The notes below the pieces were generated by a model. The model did no database searches. It worked only from the letters and a program-made list of their open reading frames with translations, and was not told where the DNA came from. Of a DNA stretch of 64,000 nucleotides, positions 16,371 to 25,026 are shown in pieces (the first letter of the stretch is position 1; each line of letters opens with the position of its first letter). The stretch is from Alphaproteobacteria bacterium. Lineage in GTDB: Bacteria; Pseudomonadota; Alphaproteobacteria; Micropepsales; Micropepsaceae. Position numbers and translations under genes: made by a program. Where the stretch lies: assembly GCA_028871345.1 (NCBI GenBank), contig JAGWNK010000002.1:186001-250000 (forward strand). The letters are read 5' to 3'.

Positions 16371-17489
16371 TCATGGCGGATCGGCCGCGAACTTCAACTC
16401 CTCCCGGAAAAGCGTCCGATACGCCGCAAACATGCGGTCCTGCCCGAACGCCGCCCGGGCCGCATCTTTGTTGGCCGCGCCGACGGACCTAGCCGCCGCC
16501 GGGTTCTTGAGGAGGTCGAGGATCGCCTGCCCCAAGGGAACCGCGTTCAAGGGCGTAACGTAAGGTTGATTGGGCGGCGCCACCATTTCGGCGACATCCC
16601 CGACATTCGTCCCCGCAACCGGCAGACCCGCCGCCATCGCCTCGATCACCGTGGTCGGCAGTTGTTCGGTATCCGAGGACAGCACGAACACGGTGAGCGC
16701 CGCATAGATTCGCTCGGTATCGCCGACGGCCCCGGCAAAGCGGACATCCCCGCCGATGCCGAGTTCGACGGCGCGTGCCTCGAGACGGGAGCGTTCGGGG
16801 CCGTCCCCGGCGATCAGCAGGCGGCATTCCATCCGCTCGCGTACCCAGCGGAAGGCGTCCAGAAGGCGCATGAGGTTCTTCTCGGGGCGCAGCGCCGCCA
16901 CCGTGCCGATGATCGGCCCTCCCCCGCTCCAATCGTACGCAGCGATGTCCGCCGCACCGAAGCGGGCGCAGTCGATTCCATTGGGGATGTGGCGCAGGCG
17001 CACGGGATTGAGCTTCCAGACGTCGCAGGCCAGCCGATAGAGCGTCTTGGAGGGCAGGACCACGGTGCTTCGCCGAAGCACGAAGCGGCGCGTCAGCACG
17101 CGCCGGCGCATCTGCTTGTCCGCCTCTTCCGGCCCGAAGCCGTCTTCGATGTGGATATGAGGCGTGCGGCGCAGCTCGTTGGCCATGGCGCATTCGATAC
17201 TGCCCCAATTGTAGGTGATGAGGCGGTCCGGTCTGGTGGCCGACAGCAGCCGCCGGAAGCGAAAGATCGTGCCGATGGTGTCGCGCGGCTTCAGCCCGAT
17301 CCGGGGAAAGGTCAGGTGGACGCGAGGATCGAACCGCTCGCGGCAGTCCGTGCGCCCGTCCATCGCCAGGACGACATGGGCGAACTCGTCCCCGAAATGG
17401 TTGGCGAGCGCCGCCAGGCGCATCTGCGCGCCGCCCACGGCGAACGTGGGAAAGACGTGCAGCAGCGTTTGTCTTATGCGGGGAATCAA
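16371..17489 (-). CDS. family 4 glycosyltransferase (GT-B)
   Basis: 372 residues from a TTG at 17489. N-terminal Rossmann domain with LLHVFPTFAVGGAQMRLAAL (the GG loop of GT4). The C-terminal donor domain shows IPNGIDCARF, PIIGTVAALRPEKNLMRLLDAF, RLLIAGDGPERSRLE and the E-x7-E signature TTVIEAMAAGLPVAGTNVGDVAEMV. It should transfer a sugar from a nucleotide donor with retention, early in repeat-unit assembly, as it directly follows the initiating sugar transferase gene (63 bases apart). Donor sugar not predictable. Confidence 0.85.
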   Translation of the reverse strand: MIPRIRQTLLHVFPTFAVGGAQMRLAALANHFGDEFAHVVLAMDGRTDCRERFDPRVHLTFPRIGLKPRDTIGTIFRFRRLLSATRPDRLITYNWGSIECAMANELRRTPHIHIEDGFGPEEADKQMRRRVLTRRFVLRRSTVVLPSKTLYRLACDVWKLNPVRLRHIPNGIDCARFGAADIAAYDWSGGGPIIGTVAALRPEKNLMRLLDAFRWVRERMECRLLIAGDGPERSRLEARAVELGIGGDVRFAGAVGDTERIYAALTVFVLSSDTEQLPTTVIEAMAAGLPVAGTNVGDVAEMVAPPNQPYVTPLNAVPLGQAILDLLKNPAAARSVGAANKDAARAAFGQDRMFAAYRTLFREELKFAADPP

Positions 17490-17552
17490 TGATGCAACCG
17501 GCCGGATCCGCGCGGGACCATGAACGGCCCGCCCTCCCCAATCAAGAACCGC

Positions 17553-19139
17553 CTACCGCGCCCCTTCCTGCAGGACGATGATTCGGATCGTCTGCAGAAT
17601 GATGGAGATGTCCCGGAACCAGCTGTAGTTCTTCATGTAGTAAAGGTCGTATTCGAGCTTGCGCTCCGCATCCTCGATGGAAGCGCCGTAGGGATAGTTG
17701 ATCTGGGCCCAGCCCGTCAGTCCCGTCTTGACCCCGTGGCGCAGCGTGAACATCTGCACTTCCCGCCCGATCTCGTCGACAAACATCGGCCGCTCCGGGC
17801 GCGGGCCCACGAGGGACATATCGCCCCGGATGATGTTGAGAAGCTGCGGGATCTCGTCGATGCGCGTGCGTCGCAGGAAGGCGCCGACCTTGGTGATCCG
17901 GCTGTCCGCCTTGGCGGCCCAGCGCGCACCGTCTTTTTCGGCGTCTGGCCGCATGGTCCTCAGCTTGTACAGCCAGAAGACGCGGTTGCCGCGGGTGACG
18001 CGCTCCTGCTTGTAGAAGATGGCACCGCCGCCCTCGATCCAGATTGCCAGCATGGCCAGCGCAAAGACCGGCAGGCATACGGACAGCAGGACCAGACTGA
18101 GGATGATGTCCATGGTCCGCTTGGCGATGCGATCCATTGCGCGCATCTGGAAGCCGTTGGAATAGACCAGATAGGACGGATCGATGAAGCGCAGGTCGAC
18201 GCGGCCGGTCTCGCGCTCGATGAAGGCGTGATAGCTTGTGATGGGCACGCCCTTCACCTTGCAGGCGAGCAGGCTCTCGAACGGAAGATTGTGGGCGTCG
18301 TCCGAGGCGATGACGATCTCGTCGATCGAAAGCCGTGTCGAGAGAAGCTCAAGGCTCTGCTGGGCGGGGTCGGCCTTCTTGTCGAGTGCGTCGGCTTCCT
18401 CCGGCTGAGCGCAACGTTTGACGATTCCTTCGTCGATCACCACAAGCTGGACCTGCGACGAATAAGGCTCACGCGTCATCAGCGACAAGAGGTGCAGCGC
18501 ACGTTCTCCGCGGCCCAGGATCATGATGCGTCGCCGGAACCACTGCCGGTGCAGCATCGCAAAGAACACGTAGCGGCTGAGGATGAGACCGGTGAGCGAC
18601 GCCCCCGCACTCACCAGCGAAATCGTGACGCAGCGGCTGATGCTCAGGTAGATGCGTTCGGTCGGATAGGCAAACGGCAGCGCGAAGTGAAGAATCACGA
18701 AGAAAGCCGCCGCCCCCATGGCAACGACAATCGGCAGTCGGGCGATCGCGTTCTGCTTCGATACGATGGCGTCCTTGCGGAAGCATCCCATCGCGTAAAG
18801 GAAGATCATGTCCGCAAAGAGCGCAAAGGCCGTGGCGAATGCCGTCTCGGACGGCCAGTGGGCGCCGAGCCTGCCGGCCGTACTCAACAGAATCCCAATG
18901 TTGAAGATCGCCAGCGTGGACAAGTCGAACGCCGCGAGAACCTGAGTCGGCCTCGGTCGCAACCTGGAGCCCGCCGCCTTGTCTTTCTTGCGCACCGGCA
19001 GACGGCGCGGAATCACCCATTGCCGCCGCTCCGAACGTCGCCAAGCGGCCTGCTCGGCGCTGATGAAGGCATCAGCGCTGCCCGCCGCGTTGGACGTCGT
19101 TGCGGCCCGCGGAAATACATCTGCGCCTTCGTGAATCAT
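17553..19139 (-). CDS. exosortase-type polyprenyl glycosylphosphotransferase (TIGR03013-like)
   Basis: 528 residues. Four to five hydrophobic helices between about 65 and 190, a Rossmann-like CoA-binding domain (RRIMILGRGERALHLL), then the phrase GRVDLRFIDPSYLVYSNGFQ that marks the PEP-CTERM-linked subfamily. The catalytic bacterial sugar transferase domain has KRTMDIILSLVLLSV, FYKQERVTRGNRVFWLYKLRTM, RTRIDEIPQLLNIIRGDMSLVGPRPERP and LTGWAQINYPYGAS. It transfers a sugar-1-phosphate to undecaprenyl phosphate and so starts repeat-unit synthesis at the inner membrane. It is the first gene of its block, with a sigma-70-like promoter about 60 bases upstream. Confidence 0.88.
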   Translation of the reverse strand: MIHEGADVFPRAATTSNAAGSADAFISAEQAAWRRSERRQWVIPRRLPVRKKDKAAGSRLRPRPTQVLAAFDLSTLAIFNIGILLSTAGRLGAHWPSETAFATAFALFADMIFLYAMGCFRKDAIVSKQNAIARLPIVVAMGAAAFFVILHFALPFAYPTERIYLSISRCVTISLVSAGASLTGLILSRYVFFAMLHRQWFRRRIMILGRGERALHLLSLMTREPYSSQVQLVVIDEGIVKRCAQPEEADALDKKADPAQQSLELLSTRLSIDEIVIASDDAHNLPFESLLACKVKGVPITSYHAFIERETGRVDLRFIDPSYLVYSNGFQMRAMDRIAKRTMDIILSLVLLSVCLPVFALAMLAIWIEGGGAIFYKQERVTRGNRVFWLYKLRTMRPDAEKDGARWAAKADSRITKVGAFLRRTRIDEIPQLLNIIRGDMSLVGPRPERPMFVDEIGREVQMFTLRHGVKTGLTGWAQINYPYGASIEDAERKLEYDLYYMKNYSWFRDISIILQTIRIIVLQEGAR

Positions 19140-19197
19140 GGGCCCCGCCCCACACCCATTCGGCAGCCATTAACTCATCGGCTGCAGCTTTATCCTA

Positions 19198-19226
19198 TAT
19201 AAACCCATTATAAGAATAAGTTGCAA
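19198..19226 (-). promoter_or_regulatory. sigma-70-like promoter of the sugar transferase block
   Basis: On the minus strand TTGCAA (19226-19221), a 17-base spacer and TTTATA (19203-19198) make a plausible -35/-10 pair. The expected start of transcription is near 19190, about 50 bases before the ATG at 19139. The surroundings are clearly AT-richer than the neighbouring genes. Confidence 0.5.
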
Positions 19227-19421
19227 CACAAACGTGCGTGCCAGCTCTGCTTTATTTGCCGCTTGGTAAACGTGCGTCAGTGCGTTGCGTGCGCAATGTG
19301 GCATGCACAACGGCGGGGACGTGTGATTTTTCTGTGAGATGGCCTTGCGGAAAGTCAATCGCCGCAACGCGCCGCCGCCGTGTAGGGGTTAAAACGAATT
19401 CTATTCGGGCTTCCGGAAGGG

Positions 19422-19435
19422 TAGGGTTAACCCTA
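19422..19435. promoter_or_regulatory. 14-bp perfect palindrome in the sugar transferase / small protein intergenic region
   Basis: TAGGGTTAACCCTA is a perfect palindrome, and a related half-site TAGGGGTTAA lies 39 bases to the left (19383). The gene-free stretch 19140-19595 also holds the promoter at 19198 and must contain one for the plus-strand gene at 19596. A dimeric regulator site is likely; the regulator is unknown. Confidence 0.45.
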
Positions 19436-19595
19436 TCGCGGCAAATCGTTATGAAAAAGCAAATAATGACTAGCCGCAATCACTGTTATGCGGGATGATC
19501 CGACTTGTGATCCGTAAAAGTGGCAGTGCCGGTTTTACAGTTCGTTAAATTGCCGGTTGTTAGCGTGACAGCCTGGGCACCAAGGATGTGCAGTC

Positions 19596-19769
19596 ATGAC
19601 GCTTCTCATCGCACTCGGCATCTGGGTTCTGGTTTCCGCGGCATTCACACCGCTGATCGGCTATTTCCTCAGTGAAGCCGCGCAACGTGCGGAAGACAGC
19701 GGCGCCATCGCACATTACGGCGCCGTGGAGATGCTCGAGGCCCGCCGCGGCATGGAGCCCCGGGCCTGA
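19596..19769 (+). CDS. 57-residue single-span membrane protein
   Basis: ATG at 19596 with AAGGA about nine bases upstream, stop TGA at 19769. An N-terminal helix (LLIALGIWVLVSAAFTPLIGYFL) is followed by a hydrophilic tail with SEAAQRAEDSGAIAHYGAVE. Composition and third-position GC fit a real gene. It stands alone between the sugar transferase promoter and galE. Function unknown. Confidence 0.5.
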   Translation: MTLLIALGIWVLVSAAFTPLIGYFLSEAAQRAEDSGAIAHYGAVEMLEARRGMEPRA

Positions 19770-19920
19770 ACGCCTGAGCGTCTTACCCTGACCGCCCCTC
19801 TCCGGGCACCATCGCTTCGAGTCGCGCGCCTGCGTAACGCCGGCGCGCTATCGTTATCTGCGTGACGTCGGCGCGCCGATGGCGGTATAGGCATGCGCGC
19901 AAATTGGCGGTGCGGGAACG

Positions 19921-20898
19921 ATGACAGTCCTGGTGACCGGCGGAGCCGGATATATCGGCAGCCACATGACTTACGGCCTGGTCGATCGCGGCGAGAAGGT
20001 CGTCGTGCTCGACAACCTTTCGACCGGAGTGCGCTCGCTCATCAGCGAGCAGGCGACCTTCGTGGCCGGCGACGTCTCCGACCAGTCGCTGGTCCGCCGC
20101 CTGATGCGGGAACATGACATCGACGCCGTCATCCACTTCGCCGGTTCGATCGTGGTTCCCGAATCCGTGGAACAGCCGCTGCGCTACTACGCCAACAACA
20201 CCGTGGCCTCGCGCGCACTGATCGAATCCTGCGTCGAGGAAGGCGTCCGGAACTTCGTGTTCTCCTCGACGGCCGCGGTATACGGCATTCCCGATGCGTC
20301 CATGGTCACCGAGCAAACGCCGAAGGAACCGATCAATCCTTACGGCCGGTCCAAGCTGATGACCGAATGGATGCTGCAGGACGCGGCGAAGGCTCACGAC
20401 TTCCATTATGTGGCGCTGCGCTATTTCAACGTGGCGGGCGCCGATCCCAAAGGACGCACCGGACAGTCCACACCGCGCGCCACGCATCTGATCAAACGGG
20501 CCTGCCAGGCCGCGCTGGGCCGCGTTCCCGCGCTCGACATCTTCGGAACGGACTATCCGACGCCCGACGGCACCGGCGTACGCGATTATATCCACGTCTC
20601 CGACCTGATCGCGGCGCATCTGCTGGCGCTCGACGCGCTGCGGGCCGGCACCAAGGCCGAGATCTTCAATTGCGGCTATGGGCGCGGCCTTTCGGTGCGC
20701 GAGATCATCAAAGCCGTCGAGAAGGTGACGGGCCATCCCCTGCCGGTCCGGGAAGGCGCGCGCCGCGCGGGCGATCCGCCGATGCTGGTCGCCGATTCCG
20801 CCAAGCTGAAACGCACGCTTTGCTGGACGCCGAAATACGACGACATCAACATCATCGTCAGCTCGGCCTATGCCTGGGAAAAGCGGTTCAATTCGTGA
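19921..20898 (+). CDS. galE: UDP-glucose 4-epimerase
   Basis: 325 residues, an extended short-chain dehydrogenase. NAD-binding TGGAGYIGSHM at residue 6, DNLSTG, then the catalytic pair: SSTAAVYG (Ser/Thr near 122) and NPYGRSKLMTEWML (Tyr-x3-Lys near 146). ALRYFNVAGADP and GTGVRDYIHVSDL are specific to GalE. It interconverts UDP-glucose and UDP-galactose, supplying galactose for the polysaccharide made by the preceding genes. Its last 11 bases overlap the convergent gene at 20888. A pentose or GlcNAc epimerase activity cannot be ruled out. Confidence 0.9.
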   Translation: MTVLVTGGAGYIGSHMTYGLVDRGEKVVVLDNLSTGVRSLISEQATFVAGDVSDQSLVRRLMREHDIDAVIHFAGSIVVPESVEQPLRYYANNTVASRALIESCVEEGVRNFVFSSTAAVYGIPDASMVTEQTPKEPINPYGRSKLMTEWMLQDAAKAHDFHYVALRYFNVAGADPKGRTGQSTPRATHLIKRACQAALGRVPALDIFGTDYPTPDGTGVRDYIHVSDLIAAHLLALDALRAGTKAEIFNCGYGRGLSVREIIKAVEKVTGHPLPVREGARRAGDPPMLVADSAKLKRTLCWTPKYDDINIIVSSAYAWEKRFNS

Positions 20899-21409
20899 CC
20901 GATCCCAGCTGCGCGATGCCGACGACGTAGTTCTTGCCGTATTTCTTCGCGCATTTCGGGCAGGTCGTGTAATAGAAATAGAGCCTGCCCATCTGCCGAC
21001 CGCGATAGGCGACGATCTGCTTCATTTCGCGCGCCCACTCGGGCGCCTTGCTGTAAGGTCCCTCGAAGACATGAGTCAGGAAATCGCCGGTGAGCTTAAT
21101 GTTCTCGGCACCGGGGACGTCGTGCTCGACGGAGAAGTAATGCTCCCCATGCCACATTGCTGACTCGTCGGACATGACGATGAATTCGTTGCCGTCGGCG
21201 TGAGCGTCCCTGATCGCCCGCCAGGTGCGCTTGAACATCGAACCCACGTCGAGGGGGATATGGAAGGCGCTATGTGTCCTCGTGTGCACGAATGCCTTGT
21301 CGCGGAAATGAAACTCCTGATCGTCCCACCCGTTCGGTTCAAATCGCGGACAGCAGCAGCCCGGCTCCACCTTCGTCCAATCCGTGGCCGGGACGTGGTT
21401 GGTTTCCAT
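20888..21409 (-). CDS. conserved hypothetical protein, possible metal-binding
   Basis: 173 residues from ATG 21409, with GAAGGG upstream. No signal peptide or membrane span. The clusters GCCCPRF near residue 18 and TTCPKCAKKYGKNYVVG near residue 150 could bind a metal. The central part has HIPLDVGSMFKRTWRAI, EFIVMSDESAMWHGEHYFSV and YRGRQMGRLYFYYTTCPKC. It looks like a well-folded soluble protein of a conserved family I cannot name. Convergent with galE and in its own transcription unit. Confidence 0.65.
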   Translation of the reverse strand: METNHVPATDWTKVEPGCCCPRFEPNGWDDQEFHFRDKAFVHTRTHSAFHIPLDVGSMFKRTWRAIRDAHADGNEFIVMSDESAMWHGEHYFSVEHDVPGAENIKLTGDFLTHVFEGPYSKAPEWAREMKQIVAYRGRQMGRLYFYYTTCPKCAKKYGKNYVVGIAQLGSVTN

Positions 21410-21447
21410 CGCGCTCGCCCTTCACGAAGCAGCGCCGAGTATATGCC

Positions 21448-22815
21448 TCAGAGATAGCGCGTGACCTGGAAAATCACGTTTGCCGCGCCTGGCAAACTGC
21501 CCCACTCGCTACGGGCGCCGCCGAATGTGCCCCCGGCATATGCGGCGATGCTCCAGCTGTCGGAGGCGTCGTAGCCGGCAGAGATCTGGGCCGTGGTCGA
21601 GCCGTCGCGCAGATCGGCGAGCACAAAGGCGCTGAGACCGAGATGCAGAATGAATGCGTCATCCCACGACACCCGCGCGAAGGCCTGGTGGCGGCTCATC
21701 GGCTCCTGCTGATCCGACGCATAAGCGCGGATGTACCAGAGCCCGGGCGCCGCTGCGGGATCGGCCGCACCGATGGCAAACCAGTCGTGCCAGTCCCGAC
21801 CGGAGAAGCCGGCCTGATGGAACTCGTACTCCAAGCTGACCGTGACCTTGTTCTCGCCGGTCCAATAGGCGCCGACGGCCAGGTCATTCTGGAACGTCGA
21901 CGTGGTCCTCGTCGGCGGCAGCGCGGCCATCGCCGCCGGCAACGACCCCGTCGCCTTGCCGAAAGCGATCGCCCGGGCGATCAGATCAGGAGCTGTTCCG
22001 CCGGCCCACTCGCCATAGGCGACGATGCTCTGGCCGACGAGATGGGAGGCGTTGAGTCCGAATTTGGTGCGACCGCCCTCATGATAGATCAACGCCTGCG
22101 GATCCCAGTCGCCCACATCGAGACTCAAGGTGGCGAGGAAGCGATCCGAACCGTTGGTCTGGCCGAACCCCGGATCGATCCAGTCGCCGGTGGCGGTGAG
22201 CGGCGTCGGCGTGCGCAGCTTTGGAGCGTAATCCAGCGACAGCGCGCCGCTGCCCCAGATCGTCTGGCCGCGAAACATCACGGTACCGAGACGGTTGGCC
22301 CGCAACGCCGAGGGATCGGCGGAGGACTGTGCCACGCGGGTGCGCGTCTTGAAGAAGTCTGTCGGGTTGAAGCCGAAGGCGATCCCGTTGCGCACGTTGA
22401 TGCGCCCAGCTTCGAGATAGGTGTCGGGCGCTGGCTCCCACGTGACATAGCCCTCGCGAAAATCGTTGCGCACCGCATCGACCGGAAAGCGTGTACCTTC
22501 GGCGAAGCCGACATCGAACCGGTCGCTGAAGCTTACGGTCAGATCGTCGGACAACGCCCATTGATCGAGCGCATCGAGGCTGGTGCGGTTCGCCCAGGTA
22601 GAGGCACGCGGCACGGGATAAGGCACCGCGAAGGTGCCGCGCCAGGATGACAGCGAGAAGGCGTCTTCCAGGAAATACTTGCCGTGCGAAGGCGCCGACT
22701 GCGAAGGAGACGCCGGATTCTCGACGCTCGACGGTATGCGATTGAGATCGCTGTCCTCCTGCGCGATGGCCGGCGCGGCGGCGCACATCAAGGCGAGGAG
22801 GATCGCGGAACGCAT
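21448..22815 (-). CDS. predicted outer-membrane beta-barrel, last gene of the ABC/LolA-like operon
   Basis: 455 residues from ATG 22815, coupled to the LolA-like gene by a one-base TGATG overlap. A signal peptide ends at PAIAQ. After a Pro/Ser-rich linker, alternating polar/hydrophobic strands run to the C-terminal VIFQVTRYL, as in barrels. GRINVRNGIAFGFNPTDFF resembles the TonB-independent DUF1302/alginate-export-type barrels. With the ABC pair and the periplasmic LolA-like protein it would form the outer-membrane end of a transport route. Family assignment is from pattern only. Confidence 0.65.
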   Translation of the reverse strand: MRSAILLALMCAAAPAIAQEDSDLNRIPSSVENPASPSQSAPSHGKYFLEDAFSLSSWRGTFAVPYPVPRASTWANRTSLDALDQWALSDDLTVSFSDRFDVGFAEGTRFPVDAVRNDFREGYVTWEPAPDTYLEAGRINVRNGIAFGFNPTDFFKTRTRVAQSSADPSALRANRLGTVMFRGQTIWGSGALSLDYAPKLRTPTPLTATGDWIDPGFGQTNGSDRFLATLSLDVGDWDPQALIYHEGGRTKFGLNASHLVGQSIVAYGEWAGGTAPDLIARAIAFGKATGSLPAAMAALPPTRTTSTFQNDLAVGAYWTGENKVTVSLEYEFHQAGFSGRDWHDWFAIGAADPAAAPGLWYIRAYASDQQEPMSRHQAFARVSWDDAFILHLGLSAFVLADLRDGSTTAQISAGYDASDSWSIAAYAGGTFGGARSEWGSLPGAANVIFQVTRYL

Positions 22816-23591
22816 CAGTCGGCCTTGATATAGGGCAGATAGTCCCTCTGGAACCAGGCGTCTGGGATGTCCTGGGCGCGCATGTCGGAAGTCGTCATGG
22901 TGGTGACGAGATTCTGATCGACGGCATCGATGATGATCGTCTCGGTGTCGCGCAGGCCCCCCAACATCATCGCCGGCTTGTGGAAGTAGGCGATCTTCAG
23001 AAGCCTGCCGCTGTCGGAATAGAACTTGCCCTTGACGGCACGGTTGGTGCCCTTTTCCACCCAATATTCCACACGGCTGTAGACCGCCTCGTCGCCGGCC
23101 GCTTCGAGGTCGAGATGCCAGCAATCGCGCTCCCTGTGGTCGGCATCCTTCAGCTTCTCCTCGCCGACGAGCGAGGCCTTGTAGTCCCGCGCCAGATTGA
23201 CGGTCACGACGTCGCCGTCGGAAGCCTGCCCCATCAGCCGTTGCTGCGGCGAGATGCGGACGCTCGCCTTGGATGAAGGATCGTAGAACCACATATTGCT
23301 GCCGTTCATCAGTACCATCTTGCCGACATCGCGCGCGGGCTCGGCATAGCGAACGACGTTGTCGAACTGCTGTGTCTGCCGGTTCTCGCGCGCATAGACC
23401 ACCAGGACGGAGCGGTTGCGCGCCTGGCCGTTGATGTACTCGATGAGCGTTGTGGTGACGCGGAAGGGCTGGCCGGGATTGCGGATCTTGTCGACGGCGG
23501 CGATGACGTCCTGGGCATTGGGCTGCGCCCCGGCGCGCGCGCCGGTGAAGAGCAACAGCGCGACGGCAAGGCCGGCCAACAGATTCTTCAT
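22815..23591 (-). CDS. LolA-like outer membrane lipoprotein-sorting protein
   Basis: 258 residues from ATG 23591 with GAGGTG five bases upstream. The signal peptide ends near ARAGAQ. The mature protein resembles the PF17131-type LolA-like fold: NAQDVIAAVDKIRNP, LMNGSNMWFYDPSSKASVRISPQQR, CWHLDLEA, VEYWVEKGTNRAVKGKFYSDSGRLLKIAYF. Relatives carry lipoproteins or lipids across the periplasm in an open beta-sheet cup. It lies between the permease and the barrel gene, with gaps of 10 bases and an overlap of one, so it probably takes cargo from the ABC complex. Confidence 0.8.
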   Translation of the reverse strand: MKNLLAGLAVALLLFTGARAGAQPNAQDVIAAVDKIRNPGQPFRVTTTLIEYINGQARNRSVLVVYARENRQTQQFDNVVRYAEPARDVGKMVLMNGSNMWFYDPSSKASVRISPQQRLMGQASDGDVVTVNLARDYKASLVGEEKLKDADHRERDCWHLDLEAAGDEAVYSRVEYWVEKGTNRAVKGKFYSDSGRLLKIAYFHKPAMMLGGLRDTETIIIDAVDQNLVTTMTTSDMRAQDIPDAWFQRDYLPYIKAD

Positions 23592-23601
23592 CACACACCT
23601 C

Positions 23602-25026
23602 TCAGACATGACGCAGGGCGTCCACGACAGGCATCTTGGCCGCCCGGTTGGCCGGAACCAATGCGGCGATCGTCGCCATGAAGAGCAGGCCGAGCCAAAC
23701 CCCCGCCAGGAGCTTGCCCACACCTTCCGTGAGAACGACCAGCGGCACCGGGTTGGCCTGTCCTGGCGGGGTATAGGTGATGCCGAGGCTGTTGAACCAG
23801 GTGGCGATGAACCACGCCAGGATGAGCCCCGCAGTGGCGCCGATGGCGCCCAGCATCCAGCCTTCGACCAGGAATTGCCGGCGGATGCCGCTGCGCCGCA
23901 CGCCCATCGCGCGCGCCGTGCCGATCTCGTTTGTCCGTTCCATCACGCTCATGCTCATGGTGTTGATCACGGTGAACAGCACGATCACGCCGATGATCAC
24001 CGAGATGAAGGTGAAGATCGCGCCCATGAAGCCGACGATCTGCACGTATTGGGGCGTCAACTCCTTGAAGTCGTGGATCTCGAGCGGCAGGCCGTGCCGG
24101 GCGAACAGGACGTTCAGGCGCGCCTGCGCCTTCGCGAGGTCTTCGGTGCGGTGAAGCTGAACCTGGATGCCGATCGCCTTGGGCTTGCCGCGGCCGTACA
24201 ACAATTGCTGCGCCAGCTTGATGTTCATGCCGACATAAGCGTCGTCGAGCTCCTTGTAGCCCTGGTTGAACGCCTTGTTGACGTAGAAGGTGACGACGTT
24301 GGGGGCACCTTCCGCCGTCGCCCCCAGAAGATCGATGCGCGGAGGGCCGTCGTCCTTCGGAGCGGCCCGCGGACCGAGATCGCCCGCCGCCAGCTCGGCG
24401 ACCCCCGACGGCGCCGGCGGCGCGCCTGCGATGACCTCGGCCTTGGCCTTGGGCGGCGACGGACAGTTGGGGATCTTCAGCGGCCCGCAAAGCCCTAGCA
24501 CGCGCGCCAGGCCGATGCCGACGATGCCATGGTTCTCGTCGCCGTCGCTGACGCCCAGGGTCTGAAGGCGGTATCCGGTCAACCTGTGATACACGTCGAG
24601 GATGCCGTATTCGTCCCAATGGATCATCTTCCAACGGTCGGACGGCACGAAGCCGACACCCAGGAAGGTCTTCGAGGTGTCGATGGAGAAATTGCCGGCG
24701 ATGCCGAACAGCGACACCGTGGGCGTCACCACGTTCACCATGGGCTTGAGCACGGGGTCATTCCGGATCAGGCGCATGACGGACTCGTAGTCGTCGATGC
24801 TGTAGGCCGACGGATTGCCCGAACCGAAATCGAAATAACCCTTGTGGTAGACGGTCATGTGGCCGTTGCTGCGGATGGCGCCGGACTCCAGCCCGAGCAT
24901 GATGAACGCCACATACTCGCCGAACAGGATCATGGCGATGGCGCCGACTGCGATGGCGCAGGCGGTCATCAGGGAGCGACGGCCATTGCGCAGGATGTTC
25001 CGGAAGGCGATCTTGACCAGCATCAT
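23602..25026 (-). CDS. ABC transporter permease, FtsX/MacB-LolE type
   Basis: 474 residues. First helix at KIAFRNILRNGRRSLMTACAIAVGAIAMILFG, then a large periplasmic domain (about residues 55-320, longer than in most MacB-like permeases, with a Pro/Ala-rich linker near 210-240), then three helices in the FtsX domain: FMGAIFTFISVIIGVIVLFTV, MGVRRSGIRRQFLVEGWMLGAIG and LAGVWLGLLFMATIAALVPA. MacB/LolE-type permeases do not pump across the membrane but drive periplasmic movement of cargo. The start overlaps the ATPase stop as ATGA. Confidence 0.85.
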   Translation of the reverse strand: MMLVKIAFRNILRNGRRSLMTACAIAVGAIAMILFGEYVAFIMLGLESGAIRSNGHMTVYHKGYFDFGSGNPSAYSIDDYESVMRLIRNDPVLKPMVNVVTPTVSLFGIAGNFSIDTSKTFLGVGFVPSDRWKMIHWDEYGILDVYHRLTGYRLQTLGVSDGDENHGIVGIGLARVLGLCGPLKIPNCPSPPKAKAEVIAGAPPAPSGVAELAAGDLGPRAAPKDDGPPRIDLLGATAEGAPNVVTFYVNKAFNQGYKELDDAYVGMNIKLAQQLLYGRGKPKAIGIQVQLHRTEDLAKAQARLNVLFARHGLPLEIHDFKELTPQYVQIVGFMGAIFTFISVIIGVIVLFTVINTMSMSVMERTNEIGTARAMGVRRSGIRRQFLVEGWMLGAIGATAGLILAWFIATWFNSLGITYTPPGQANPVPLVVLTEGVGKLLAGVWLGLLFMATIAALVPANRAAKMPVVDALRHV

